NCBI GenBank assembly: GCA_963663615.1 | Contig: OY760517.1 | Location: 1 to 64,000, forward strand | DNA: 64,000 bases | Reading direction: 5' to 3' | From: G963663615 sp963663615 | GTDB taxonomy: Bacteria > Bacteroidota > Ignavibacteria > Ignavibacteriales > Melioribacteraceae | Shown: positions 31,999 through 41,867 of the stretch, in pieces | How positions within the stretch are numbered: the first letter of the stretch is position 1 | Layout of the letters: the number at the start of each line of letters is the position of its first letter | Notes under the pieces: generated by a model | What the model saw: the letters and a program-made list of their open reading frames with translations, nothing else | Database searches by the model: none | Told to the model about the DNA's origin: nothing | Made by a program: the position numbers and the translations under genes

Positions 31999-32403
31999 TT
32001 AGTTAACTTTTATACCGGATTTTTGTTCAAGAGTTTTAATAAGAGTATCCATTAAAACATCATTCTGCACCGGCTTGGTTAAAAACACATCAACACCAGC
32101 ATTATAAGCGTTATCTTTATCTCTCTGAAAGGCATGAGCTGATAAACCCACAACAGGAAGATTTTTATATTCATCCATTTCACGAATTTCTTTGGTAAGC
32201 TGTAAACCGTCTTTTTTACCGCGCAACGAAATATCCATCAAAATAATATCGAATTGAGTAGTATTTAGTTTTTCGTAAAAAGTCTCTGATGAATCGCATA
32301 TTTCCAGATTAAACTTTCTTTTGAGAAAAATTTGTAAAAACTTTTGGTTTTCGTAGTCATCCTCAACAACTAACAGGTTAGGTTTATTTTTTACTGGTTC
32401 CAA
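31999..32403 (-). CDS. Single-domain response regulator (CheY-like)
   Basis: This 134-residue protein is one receiver domain: acidic pair at D15-D16, phospho-acceptor Asp near residue 57 in ILMDISL, Ser near 89 (GLSAH), and Lys110 in LTKP. There is no output domain. The likely start is TTG with an AAGGGAAAG ribosome-binding region. It could receive phosphate from a kinase elsewhere, possibly the HisKA_3 kinase at 26045, though such kinases usually pair with LuxR-type regulators. It is not linked to it by an operon. Confidence 0.8.
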   Translation of the reverse strand: MEPVKNKPNLLVVEDDYENQKFLQIFLKRKFNLEICDSSETFYEKLNTTQFDIILMDISLRGKKDGLQLTKEIREMDEYKNLPVVGLSAHAFQRDKDNAYNAGVDVFLTKPVQNDVLMDTLIKTLEQKSGIKVN

Positions 32404-32600
32404 AGTACTTTCCCTTAATAATTATATATAAACCGAGACTTTCTTAAACATTAAAATAATAAATAAATTAATCAAAATAAAAGATTAACATTCATTAAAT
32501 TATCGAACATTTGCAATATACCTTTAGCAAAATTTGTTTAAATGTATTCAGAATACGTATCTTAATATAACAATTTATATATAAACAATACTGTGGTACT

Positions 32601-33530
32601 ATGAAACAAAGAGCTGTAAATAACAGAACAATAACATTGAATGATGACGATAAGAATATATATAGAAATATTTTAGCCAATTATCAAAAAGAAATTGATA
32701 CTTTTCCTGCAAATTCAATATTTAACAACAATCTTTTCGATGTAATAAGGTTTATTCCGGATAGTTACATTGACCTACTTTTCCTTGATCCACCATACAA
32801 CCTTACAAAACAGTTTAGCGGTAACTCCTTTAGCAAAAAAAATGAAAATGAGTATATGGAATGGTTTAGTTCCTGGTTTCTGCAACTCGTGCCCAAATTA
32901 AAGAATACTGCGTCAGTATATATTTGCTGCGACTGGCAAACTTCGGTTGCAATATATAACGTAATAAAGGGGCATCTTAAGGTAAGAAACCGTATTACAT
33001 GGGAACGTGAGAAGGGAAGAGGATCAAAAATTAACTTTAAAAACTCGCATGAGGATATTTGGTACGCTACTGTTAGCGATAAATATACTTTTAATATTGA
33101 TGACGTTAAACTTAAACGCCGCGTACTTGCCCCTTATCGTGTTGATGGAAAACCAAAAGATTGGGATGAAAGTGAAGAGGGCAATTTTCGTTTAACCCAC
33201 CCTTCAAACTTTTGGAACGACATAAGCATACCTTTCTGGAGTATGCCTGAAAATACTGATCATCCAACCCAGAAACCGGAAAAACTTTTAGCCAAACTTA
33301 TTCTTGCCAGTACAAACAAGGATGAACTTGTTTTCGATCCGTTTGCAGGGGTATGTACCTCGGCGGTTACTGCTAAAAAACTTGGTAGAAATTATATTGC
33401 TGTTGAGCTTGAAGAAGAATACGCAATGCTTGGATTAAAACGTTTGGCAATGGCAGAAAAAGACACTTCTATTCAAGGCTACCACGATGGCGTATTTTGG
33501 GAAAGAAATAGTTTACGTTACCAAAAATAG
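32601..33530 (+). CDS. DNA adenine methyltransferase (beta class), orphan
   Basis: Motif IV DPPYN (residues 63-67) comes before motif I, which gives the beta class order. Motif I is DPFAGVCTSA (246-255) instead of the usual DPF.GSGTT. The TQKPEKL segment (223-229) fits the region before motif I in type II/III enzymes. The protein methylates adenine (or cytosine N4) in a specific sequence that cannot be read from the gene. No restriction endonuclease is adjacent, so it is an orphan MTase. The start follows no clear ribosome-binding site. Confidence 0.8.
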   Translation: MKQRAVNNRTITLNDDDKNIYRNILANYQKEIDTFPANSIFNNNLFDVIRFIPDSYIDLLFLDPPYNLTKQFSGNSFSKKNENEYMEWFSSWFLQLVPKLKNTASVYICCDWQTSVAIYNVIKGHLKVRNRITWEREKGRGSKINFKNSHEDIWYATVSDKYTFNIDDVKLKRRVLAPYRVDGKPKDWDESEEGNFRLTHPSNFWNDISIPFWSMPENTDHPTQKPEKLLAKLILASTNKDELVFDPFAGVCTSAVTAKKLGRNYIAVELEEEYAMLGLKRLAMAEKDTSIQGYHDGVFWERNSLRYQK

Positions 33531-33655
33531 TACCATTTTTATGCCTCACGATTAATCGCTACTATTGTTTTCACCGTTTTTGGCTACTTTTAGCGATTTA
33601 TTTACTCCAATGATACTTGTACATTTTCCGTTAAAAAATACCGGAGAATGTAATT

Positions 33656-35944
33656 ATGGCTAAATGGATGCCCGCTTTTGTTTTATTGTTTAACATAATT
33701 GTACTTAATGCTCAGACCGGAAAAGGTATAATTAGCGGAACCGTAATTGATGCGACTACCAATCAGGTGTTGGTTGGTGCTAATATACTAATAGAAGGAA
33801 CTTTAAAAGGTGCTGCTACAAATGAGGATGGAATTTTTGTAATCCAGAGTGTTAATGCGGGCTATTACAGTATTGTTGTTCGCTACATTGGTTACTCATC
33901 TCAAAAAATAGCAAATGTTATTGTCCGCCCCGGTAGAAACACCTCATTTACGGTAAAACTGCTACCCGAAATTATAGAGAGTGATGAGATAGAAGTAACT
34001 GCGGGTTACTTTTCAGAGAGCGAAAAACAGGTAACAAGTGCAGTAAACTTTTCTTACGAGGAAATTAGAAGGGCTCCCGGCTCAGCAGGCGATGTTAGCC
34101 GGATAATGTTTTCCCTGCCGAGTATAGCCAAGGTTAATGACCAAAGAAACAGTCTAATAGTACGAGGTGGAAGTCCATCCGAAAATGCTTTTCTGGTTGA
34201 TAATATTGAGATTCCAAATATCAATCATTTCCCTGTGCAAGGTACTTCGGGTGGACCAATAGGACTTATAAATGTTGATTTTATACAGGATGTTAATTTT
34301 TACTCGGGCGGATTTTCACCTGAATATGGCGATAAGTTATCATCTGTAATGTTTATAAATTTCAGGGAAGGCAGCCAGCAAAAATATGATGCCCAGCTCG
34401 ATATGAATATGAGCGGATTTGGTGGTGTATTTGAAGGTCCGGTGGGCAATAACGGAAATATTTTGCTTTCTGTACGCAGAAGCTATCTTGATGTGCTGAC
34501 AGATATGTTCGATACAGGTTCCAGTGTGGCTCCAACTTATGGCGATTATCAGGGAAAATATACATTAAGTATCGATAGAAATAACAAACTTTCGGTTATT
34601 GCTATTTGGTCTGATGATCATGCTAATTCTGATGCGGACAATGCCTCGGAGAATGATATGCTTTATTATGGCAAACAGGATATATTGGTGGGCACAACCG
34701 GATTTAACTGGCTTTCCCTGTGGAGTAAAAATGGTTATTCCGAAAGCTCGGTATCATGGACTGTCTCTGATTATAGGGAGGATTTTTACGAAACCGGCAC
34801 AAATAATTTGCTGATAAAAAACCAGTCGGTTGAATCAGGTATAAACTTTAGGAATACCAATACTTACAGATTCAACAAATACCATACGCTAAATTTTGGT
34901 ATGGAGCTGAAATATTTATCCTCAGATTATAATAATGTTTACGGAAGTACTGTTGACCCTCTTGGAAATAGTGTAGCGGAAGTTAAGATCAAAAATGATA
35001 TTTACGGAAACAAAATTGGCGTATTTGCTAATTACAAATTGTATCCGGTTGAATCGCTGGAACTTAATATCGGGATAAGAGGCGATTATTTTTCTTTCAA
35101 TCGGAATTATTATTTGTCGCCAAGGTTTGCCGCTAAATACGCAATATATCCAACCCTAAGCATATATGGTTCGGTTGGGGTATTTACACAAAGCCTGCCA
35201 CTTGTGCTACTTACGCAGGATGACAAGTTCAGGAAGCTTGATGATCCTCGTGCATTGCATTACATAATTGGAATTGGTAAAATTTTGGGTGAGGCTACCA
35301 AGTTAACTCTTGAAGCTTATTACAAGGATTATTTCGAAATGCCAGTTAGTCCGGAACAACCAGGTCTGTTTCTAACCGATGAAATATTCTACAACAAGGC
35401 TTTTTATACAAACCATGCAAACATCAAAAATAATGGTAAAGCTAAATCTTATGGCGTTGAGCTTATGCTTCAAAAGAAGCTGGCTAAAGATTTTTACGGT
35501 ACAATAAGCGGATCTTATTTTCGCTCGAAATATACCGGCTACGATGGAGTTGAGCGAAACAGGGTATTCGACAATCAATACATGTTCAGTATTGAAGGGG
35601 GTTATAAGCCAAATAATTCCTGGGACTTCAGTTTTCGCTGGATTTACGCTGGTGGTGTGCCTTATACTCCATTTAACTATTCAGAATCTAAAAATGCTAA
35701 TAGCGGTATTATGGATAAGAACAAAATTAACAGCGAACGTTATCCGGATTACCATTCGCTTAATATACGGGCAGACAAGCGTTTTAATTTTAGCAACTCA
35801 AGTTTAATACTTTACCTTAGTATCTGGAACGTTTACAATCGTGAGAATGTAGCTTCATACTACTGGAACAAGGAAAAGAATGAAACGGATACTGAATACC
35901 AGTGGGGTATGTTGCCTATATTTGGTATTGAATATGAGTTCTAG
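33656..35944 (+). CDS. TonB-dependent receptor with N-terminal carboxypeptidase-like domain
   Basis: The signal peptide (ending LNAQ) is followed by a carboxypeptidase-like domain (about 25-110, GTVIDATTNQVLVGANILIE), a plug with the SLIVRGGSPSENAFLVDNI segment (about 165-185), and a barrel ending FGIEYEF with a terminal Phe. At 762 residues it is of normal size for the family. The substrate is unknown: no transport partner lies next to it. The ATG has a CCGGAGAATGTA ribosome-binding region. It converges with the T9SS-sorted gene, sharing a bidirectional terminator. Confidence 0.75.
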   Translation: MAKWMPAFVLLFNIIVLNAQTGKGIISGTVIDATTNQVLVGANILIEGTLKGAATNEDGIFVIQSVNAGYYSIVVRYIGYSSQKIANVIVRPGRNTSFTVKLLPEIIESDEIEVTAGYFSESEKQVTSAVNFSYEEIRRAPGSAGDVSRIMFSLPSIAKVNDQRNSLIVRGGSPSENAFLVDNIEIPNINHFPVQGTSGGPIGLINVDFIQDVNFYSGGFSPEYGDKLSSVMFINFREGSQQKYDAQLDMNMSGFGGVFEGPVGNNGNILLSVRRSYLDVLTDMFDTGSSVAPTYGDYQGKYTLSIDRNNKLSVIAIWSDDHANSDADNASENDMLYYGKQDILVGTTGFNWLSLWSKNGYSESSVSWTVSDYREDFYETGTNNLLIKNQSVESGINFRNTNTYRFNKYHTLNFGMELKYLSSDYNNVYGSTVDPLGNSVAEVKIKNDIYGNKIGVFANYKLYPVESLELNIGIRGDYFSFNRNYYLSPRFAAKYAIYPTLSIYGSVGVFTQSLPLVLLTQDDKFRKLDDPRALHYIIGIGKILGEATKLTLEAYYKDYFEMPVSPEQPGLFLTDEIFYNKAFYTNHANIKNNGKAKSYGVELMLQKKLAKDFYGTISGSYFRSKYTGYDGVERNRVFDNQYMFSIEGGYKPNNSWDFSFRWIYAGGVPYTPFNYSESKNANSGIMDKNKINSERYPDYHSLNIRADKRFNFSNSSLILYLSIWNVYNRENVASYYWNKEKNETDTEYQWGMLPIFGIEYEF

Positions 35945-35980
35945 ATATGCACTTACATCAAAATTAGGTTTAAACAAAAA

Positions 35981-36009
35981 ACTGACAATCAAAGTATATG
36001 ATTGTCAGT
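35981..36009. terminator. Bidirectional terminator between convergent genes
   Basis: ACTGACAATCA (35981-35991) pairs with TGATTGTCAGT (35999-36009), 11-bp arms with a 7-base loop. On the minus strand a run of six T follows, making it strong for the gene at 36040. On the plus strand the tail is weaker. Confidence 0.85.
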
Positions 36010-36039
36010 CTTAAAATTTCCGAAATTTGAACAAACCAA

Positions 36040-37998
36040 TTATTTCATTAACATCATTTTTTTTGTATCAACAAAATTACTGCCGTCAACACCCTGAGCT
36101 GATATCTGATAAATATACATACCGGATGCCAATTCAGAGGCATCAAAATTAACAGCCTGAACACCGGCATTATAACTACGGTTTGCTACTTCACTAACTT
36201 TCTCTCCCAATGCATTATAAAGTGTAACTTTTACTTTGGCTTCAACCGGCAAAGCAAAACTAATTGTTGTGCTCGGGTTAAACGGATTGGGGAAGTTTTG
36301 ACTTAAACCATATTTTGTAGGTACCTCGGCTTCTTCCTCAACAGGTAATGGGGAGGTATAAAAAACTTTAACAAGTAATTCTTTAATATCCTGATTATCA
36401 AACTCAATTCTGGTTTTGCCTTCCCGCAATTCCTGTGAAAAATTCTGTGGATCATCTGCATCCTGAATAAGCATTATAACCGAACCGGTAACCTGTGGAA
36501 TATTAACAGTTAAGGCTAACAATTCAGCACCCGATGCATATTGAAGTTTTACCCTGTGTTCAACTGTGCCTGTAAAGTAATCACCACCCGCTCTGTAATC
36601 ATTATAGGAGGTTAAGTTTGAATCAGGTAAAACTAATCTGGCATCAAACGCTCCTTTTGGCGGATATGGTGGCAGTTCATATTCCGAAAGCTGAGAGTCT
36701 AATCCATCAGTTGCTGCAGTATCAATTCCCAAATAAAGAGTTGTTGTATTGCGAAGGTCATCTCTTATACGAATAGTAGTTGAGAAGCCTGTTCTGCTTT
36801 TTTCCTGTTCGGTAACTTCTTCTTTAGTCTCATTGTGAAAAGTAAGTGTGCCATCCGTACAAAATTTAACCCAATAACCTGTACACTCTTTAAGCTCATT
36901 AATGGTGAAATAACGTCCGATAATATACGTGTAAAAATTTGAAGCAATAATATTTAATGGATCTGTTGTAAGATTGTTTAAAGAATAAGTTTGGTTTGGA
37001 ATACCAATAAAGTTCCAGCCGGAATCTACTTCAATTGTATTCGAAGTTTTGGAACCTCTAAAAGAAATAACATCGTGCGAATCGTATTCAACCCAGTAAC
37101 CTTTACCTGTTTTCAAAGTATCAGCAGACACGTAACCATTATCAAAAGAAAAAATATTATCCAATGAGCTACTAAAAACTGATTCAGCCTCCATATCAAA
37201 TCCTTCAAAAGGAATAGATACCATATTCCAGCCCTTTTCAACAACAATATCCCTGTTATAAGTTTCTATATAGGTTATTCTAAGCCTATTAATATCACCG
37301 TTATCAATTACAATGCTGCTATTTTCATTCATATTTACATTGTATATCTCACCGCCGAAAATATCCTGTATAGTATATTTGCCATAAAGCAGGCTGTTAT
37401 TATCCCATGTAATTGTAAACGGATAACCTGAGCTTCCCGCCTGAAATTGTATTATATACTCTATTGTATCTGCCGGTGCACGATAGTCAATAAGTGAGGA
37501 CAAGTTTTGCTCTGGAAGTAATATTCTTGTATCAAATACTCCAAAAGGTGGCATTGGTGGAAGATCATATTCTCCCAGTAATTTGTCAATACCATCGGTA
37601 GCATTTCCATTTACACCTATTTTAAGAGTATTATCGAATTTACGATTATCGTTAACTGTCAATTCAACAGTCCAATCCTCAGTTGAGTTATTGAAGTCTG
37701 TATCATCAGTTTTGTTGTAAAATGTATGGGGGGCATTATCATTTGCAGATGAATACAAAACCTCACCTGAAGTTTGAGCCTGTGAATGTCCACTCCTGGA
37801 TTCACCTGCGACAGTATTGCTAATTGGATCAGTTGGAATATACCCATTAATTTCGGACCGTGCATTTTTACCCGAATTTGAAAAGTTTGTAGTTAGTTTT
37901 TTACTTTTGCCGATCTTGAGTTGGGGTTGCGTTCTCGCCTGACCAAAGCAAAATGTACTTACAAACAAAATTATTAAAACAAGCATATTTTGTTTCAT
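36040..37998 (-). CDS. Secreted surface protein with type IX sorting domain and duplicated beta domains
   Basis: The 652-residue protein has a signal peptide and ends in a T9SS-type C-terminal domain with LSQNFPNPFNPSTTISFALP and ..ASGMYIYQISA, KKMMLMK. The interior has a duplicated module: 'DGIDKLLGEYDLPPMPPFG' and 'DGLDSQLSEYELPPYPPKG', each followed by ARLVLP/TRILLP and a DYRA segment. Between them is a pair of 'GWN(M/F)(V/I)(S/G)IP' repeats. It is exported by T9SS and anchored to or released from the surface. The function of the modules is not known to me. Confidence 0.75.
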   Translation of the reverse strand: MKQNMLVLIILFVSTFCFGQARTQPQLKIGKSKKLTTNFSNSGKNARSEINGYIPTDPISNTVAGESRSGHSQAQTSGEVLYSSANDNAPHTFYNKTDDTDFNNSTEDWTVELTVNDNRKFDNTLKIGVNGNATDGIDKLLGEYDLPPMPPFGVFDTRILLPEQNLSSLIDYRAPADTIEYIIQFQAGSSGYPFTITWDNNSLLYGKYTIQDIFGGEIYNVNMNENSSIVIDNGDINRLRITYIETYNRDIVVEKGWNMVSIPFEGFDMEAESVFSSSLDNIFSFDNGYVSADTLKTGKGYWVEYDSHDVISFRGSKTSNTIEVDSGWNFIGIPNQTYSLNNLTTDPLNIIASNFYTYIIGRYFTINELKECTGYWVKFCTDGTLTFHNETKEEVTEQEKSRTGFSTTIRIRDDLRNTTTLYLGIDTAATDGLDSQLSEYELPPYPPKGAFDARLVLPDSNLTSYNDYRAGGDYFTGTVEHRVKLQYASGAELLALTVNIPQVTGSVIMLIQDADDPQNFSQELREGKTRIEFDNQDIKELLVKVFYTSPLPVEEEAEVPTKYGLSQNFPNPFNPSTTISFALPVEAKVKVTLYNALGEKVSEVANRSYNAGVQAVNFDASELASGMYIYQISAQGVDGSNFVDTKKMMLMK

Positions 37999-38218
37999 GG
38001 TAACCTCTTTAAATTGTTATAAACCCTCGTTCTATAAATAGTATATGTTTAATTGTATTAATCATTAAAGGATGTACTAAACCATTAATGAGACTGAGAT
38101 AAAAGTATAGTAATTACTTATTTAAAGAAAGGTAAAAAACAGACAAGAAAATGTTATTAGTGGAAATGTTTTGTGGAGAAAAATTGCTTTTAAAAGATAG
38201 GAGTATTGATCTGATGCA

Positions 38219-38246
38219 GGTAATCCAACATACCGATTGGATTACC
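38219..38246. repeat. Inverted repeat with 10-bp arms behind gatB
   Basis: GGTAATCCAA (38219-38228) pairs with TTGGATTACC (38237-38246). It lies 10 bp past the gatB stop. No T-run follows on the minus strand, so it may stabilise the mRNA end or act as a weak terminator. Confidence 0.55.
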
Positions 38247-38256
38247 CATAATTTAT

Positions 38257-39696
38257 TTAACGTCTTTTTTCCAGCAATTCACGCAATAGTTTGTTTACAA
38301 TCTGCGGATTAGCCTTGCCTTTTGTTTCGCGCATAATTTGCCCAACAAAGAAGCCAATTACCTTTTCCTTTCCGTCAAGGAACTGTTCAACTTCTTTCGG
38401 ATTAGCATCCAGTATTTTTTCGATTGCCGGCTCAATAGAGGAGGTATCTGTAATTTGCACAAGATTTTTTTCTTTTACGATAACTTCGGGGTCTTTGGCT
38501 TCCGAAATCATTTCAGGGAAAATATCCTTGGCTATTTTATTGCTAATGGTTTTTGCCTTTATTAAATTAACAAGTTTTCCAAGATTTTCGGCAGTAACAG
38601 GAAATTTGCTTATCTCAATCTTTTTTTCCTTCAGGTATTTCAGAACCTCACCCATTACCCAGTTACTTGCCGATTTATAATCTTTGGTAACTTGTGTTAC
38701 TGCTTCAAAATATTCGGAAATTGCTCGTTCTTGTGTAAGAACTCCTGCATCATATTCGGGAATGTCAAACTGTTCGATAAAACGGCTACGCTTTGCTGCC
38801 GGAAGCTCAGGCAATGTACTACTAATATTACTAAGCCATTCATTGGAAATTGTAACCGGGCAAAGATCAGGATCGGGGAAGTAGCGGTAATCGTGAGATT
38901 CTTCCTTGCCTCGCATTGGTTTGGCTTCATTCAGGTCGGCATTCCATAATAATGTTTCCTGAACTACCTTGCCACCATCTTCAACCAGTTCAATTTGGCG
39001 GTTAATTTCGTATTGAATTGCACGTTCAACGTTGCGGAATGAATTCATATTCTTTACTTCAGTTCGTGTACCAAGTTTTGTTTCACCAACCGGACGTATT
39101 GAAATATTTGCATCACAACGCAATGAGCCTTCTTCCATATTACCATCGTTAATACCAAGAAAAGTTACAATCTGTTTAAGATTAGTCAGGTATTCGTAAG
39201 CTTCTTCAGGTGAGCTTAAATCGGGTTCGGTAACAATTTCAATAAGGGGTACACCGCAGCGGTTAGCATCAACAAGCGTATCCTCACCACGGTCATGTAT
39301 CGATTTGCCTGCATCTTCTTCCATGTGGATACGTAATATTCGGATATCCTTTTTCCCTTTTGATGTATTTACAGCTATTGTGCCATGCTCACAAATAGGC
39401 TTTTCGAACTGCGATATCTGATAGCCTTTGGGCAAATCCGGGTAAAAGTAATTTTTACGTGCAAATACTGAGCTTTGGTTGATAGTACATCCGGTTGCTA
39501 ATCCCATCATAACCGAGTACTCAACAACTTTTTTGTTTAGCACTGGCAGCGTTCCAGGATGACCTAAACAAACAGGACAAACATTTGTATTGGGCGGGTT
39601 ACCAAATGAGGTTGAACACCCGCAAAAAATTTTTGTTTCGGTTAACAATTGTGCATGTACTTCCAGACCAATTACCGCTTCGTATTTTACTGCCAT
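38257..39696 (-). CDS. gatB: Aspartyl/glutamyl-tRNA amidotransferase subunit B
   Basis: The N-terminus (EAVIGLEVHAQLLTETKIFC) with GCSTSFGNPPNTNVCPVCLGHPG (Cys residues for zinc), then NYFYPDLPKGYQISQ and the C-terminal GatB/YqeY domain, are conserved in GatB. The enzyme converts mischarged Asp/Glu-tRNA to Asn/Gln-tRNA with GatA and GatC. I take the ATG at 39696 with AGGTAA upstream rather than a start 7 codons further. The gene stands alone; gatA and gatC are not in the window. Confidence 0.95.
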   Translation of the reverse strand: MAVKYEAVIGLEVHAQLLTETKIFCGCSTSFGNPPNTNVCPVCLGHPGTLPVLNKKVVEYSVMMGLATGCTINQSSVFARKNYFYPDLPKGYQISQFEKPICEHGTIAVNTSKGKKDIRILRIHMEEDAGKSIHDRGEDTLVDANRCGVPLIEIVTEPDLSSPEEAYEYLTNLKQIVTFLGINDGNMEEGSLRCDANISIRPVGETKLGTRTEVKNMNSFRNVERAIQYEINRQIELVEDGGKVVQETLLWNADLNEAKPMRGKEESHDYRYFPDPDLCPVTISNEWLSNISSTLPELPAAKRSRFIEQFDIPEYDAGVLTQERAISEYFEAVTQVTKDYKSASNWVMGEVLKYLKEKKIEISKFPVTAENLGKLVNLIKAKTISNKIAKDIFPEMISEAKDPEVIVKEKNLVQITDTSSIEPAIEKILDANPKEVEQFLDGKEKVIGFFVGQIMRETKGKANPQIVNKLLRELLEKRR

Positions 39697-40189
39697 TATA
39701 TTACCTGTAATTTTCAACTATACAAAAATAAGCAAAGTGTGGTATATATTAAACCATGTTGAATTATTTACTTTGTTGAGTCACGAAAAACCACAAAAAT
39801 TGTTCCTTTTACTTTACAGGTGGATAGAAGTTACAAACCTGTGTATTTCTGTATTTACAATATAATTTAGTTTTACTTGTTGCCATAACCTGCATTTTGA
39901 TTTATATTTATATAATAAAATATAATTTGTAAGGTTTTTTTCCGCCTTTATGAAATCAAAATTATTTAACCTCTCAAATATCGTTAAGAAGATATCCGCG
40001 TAAAGACAGGTTACAGTATCAAATTGATGATATTGTTTAACTTGTCGTAAACTTCAGTTTTGTAGCATTCGGCAACGTTGAATAGCTATATCATATTTTC
40101 AATAATTATTACTTTTTACAATGCATTGTTGCGTCTGCAATACATTTAGCATTTGTAATTATATTTTAATTTTATCGAGGAATGGGACA
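39697..40189. other. AT-rich divergent intergenic region
   Basis: These 493 bp separate the divergent gatB and GNAT genes. I see no ORF with a plausible product and no tRNA-like structure. Promoters for both genes are expected here, but I could not pin one down. Confidence 0.5.
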
Positions 40190-40744
40190 TTGAAAAACAA
40201 CATAAATATACGCGAAACAAATAATTACGATTTTAAAGACATTATGACAGTAGAATACAGAGCTTTTAACAAACCCAAGGAAGCTGATCTTACTGATGAA
40301 CTAATGAAAGACCCCACATCAATGCCCATGCTTTCTTTAATGGCATTCGATGGTGAAAAAGCAGTAGGACATATTCTTTTTACCCGGGCATATATTAACG
40401 AAATTAGTGATAACCAACCATTAATTCACTTGCTTGCACCCCTTGCAATTATTCCCGAGTACCAGAATCAGGGTATAGGTGGTTTGCTTATTAAGGAAGG
40501 TTTGCGAATACTTAAAGAGCGTGGTAGCGAAATGGTATTTGTGCTTGGTCATATCGATTATTATCCAAAGCACGGATTTACAAACGATGCCAAACAGTTT
40601 GGCTATTTAACACAATACCCAATACCCGAAGAGGTAAAGGACGCATGGATGGTGCAATCCCTTAAACCGGATATGAATACAGTAAAAAAAGGAAAAGTTA
40701 TTTGTGCCGAGGCATTACATAACCCTGATCACTGGCGAGAATAA
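40190..40744 (+). CDS. GNAT family N-acetyltransferase
   Basis: The acetyl-CoA-binding segment PEYQNQGIGGLLIKEGLRIL fits GNAT motif A (V-x-P-x-x-Q-x-x-G-x-G). An N-terminal INIRETNNYDFKDIMTVEYR and a C-terminal YPKHGF strand match the YhbS-like branch of the family. I choose a TTG start at 40190, with CGAGGAA 8 bases before it; a longer frame to 40121 lacks support. The substrate is unknown. A terminator follows 8 bp after the stop. Confidence 0.8.
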   Translation: MKNNINIRETNNYDFKDIMTVEYRAFNKPKEADLTDELMKDPTSMPMLSLMAFDGEKAVGHILFTRAYINEISDNQPLIHLLAPLAIIPEYQNQGIGGLLIKEGLRILKERGSEMVFVLGHIDYYPKHGFTNDAKQFGYLTQYPIPEEVKDAWMVQSLKPDMNTVKKGKVICAEALHNPDHWRE

Positions 40745-40751
40745 ATTATAG

Positions 40752-40779
40752 AGACGGCAAATTATTGCCGTCTTTTTTT
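40752..40779 (+). terminator. Rho-independent terminator of the GNAT gene
   Basis: AGACGGCAA (40752-40760) pairs with TTGCCGTCT (40765-40773) and continues into a run of T. Confidence 0.9.
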
Positions 40780-40877
40780 CCCCGTATAAAGTAAAAATAT
40801 CCAGCTATCTAAAATTGTTTTTAATACTATTCTTGTTATATTCATAATAGTAATGTTTGAATATTATAATATACAGT

Positions 40878-41777
40878 ATGAGCAATATAGAAAAAATTGA
40901 AGATTTTTACAGAAACAAATACAATTGGATTCCTGAAAACCTGAATAAAAATATTGGGCATTTTAATGTTTTCCAACTTGATACTAATTATGCTAATGGC
41001 AATAGTACACTCCCATACAGCCGCCGCGATTTTTACAAAATCAGCCTAATTATTGGTGGAAGTCATATTGAATATGCCGATAAGGTTATTGATGTTACTG
41101 GCAGTACCCTTGTTTTTTCCAATCCGTTTATACCCTACAAATGGATACATAACAACAATGTTGAACGTGGTTGCTATTGTATTTTTACACATGAGTTTTT
41201 CCATAATTACGGTAACTTGCAGGAGTATGAAGTTTTTCAGCCGACAGGATTACACGCTTTTAATCTTGATGAAGAGCAAGTAAAAGAAGTTGAAGCATTG
41301 TATGCAAAAATGTTTGAGGAAATCAAATCCGATTACAAGCATAAATATGATGCCTTGCGTATGTATGTTTTCGAATTGCTGCACATGGTATCAAAAATTA
41401 AACCTCTTACCAAAAATGAAAATAGCGATATTAACGGTAACAAGCGTATAAGCCTTATGTTCACCGAACTTCTGGAACGACAGTTTCCGCTTGATCCCGA
41501 CCATAGAAAAATAAAACTCCGCAGAGCATCGGAGTTTGCCGAACACTTGAATATTCATGTTAACCACCTAAACAGGGCTTTAAAAGCTACAACCTCAAAA
41601 ACTACAACTCAGATTATTGCCGAACGTCTTTTACAGGAAGCAAAAATTTTACTTAAACATAGCTCATGGAGTGTATCCGAAATTGCTTATAGTCTCGGTT
41701 TTAATGAATTAACTCACTTCAATAACTTTTTCAGAAAACATGCTGATCTTAGTCCGCTTCAATTCAGAAATGTTTGA
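40878..41777 (+). CDS. AraC-family transcriptional regulator
   Basis: The C-terminal 100 residues form the double HTH of the AraC family (..ASEFAEHLNIHVNHLNRALK.., ..WSVSEIAYSLGFNELTHFNN..). The N-terminal part is a cupin-like sensing domain (RRDFYKISLIIGG..). The ATG at 40878 is preferred over an upstream TTG at 40857. It is 90 bp upstream of an aldo/keto reductase gene on the same strand and is likely its activator, a common pairing. The ligand is unknown. Confidence 0.8.
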   Translation: MSNIEKIEDFYRNKYNWIPENLNKNIGHFNVFQLDTNYANGNSTLPYSRRDFYKISLIIGGSHIEYADKVIDVTGSTLVFSNPFIPYKWIHNNNVERGCYCIFTHEFFHNYGNLQEYEVFQPTGLHAFNLDEEQVKEVEALYAKMFEEIKSDYKHKYDALRMYVFELLHMVSKIKPLTKNENSDINGNKRISLMFTELLERQFPLDPDHRKIKLRRASEFAEHLNIHVNHLNRALKATTSKTTTQIIAERLLQEAKILLKHSSWSVSEIAYSLGFNELTHFNNFFRKHADLSPLQFRNV

Positions 41778-41867
41778 TTTTCGTAACTTAATGTTTGTAA
41801 TCTGTTTTAATAATATTTATAAATAGTCCATTTTTGTATTATAACTTTTCACAAAAAGGAGTAATAA

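Noticed and set aside
33554..33598. Inverted repeat AATCGCTA / TAGCGATT upstream of the TonB receptor
   Set aside because: The loop is 29 bases and no function is suggested by its position; 8-bp arms can arise by chance in AT-rich DNA.
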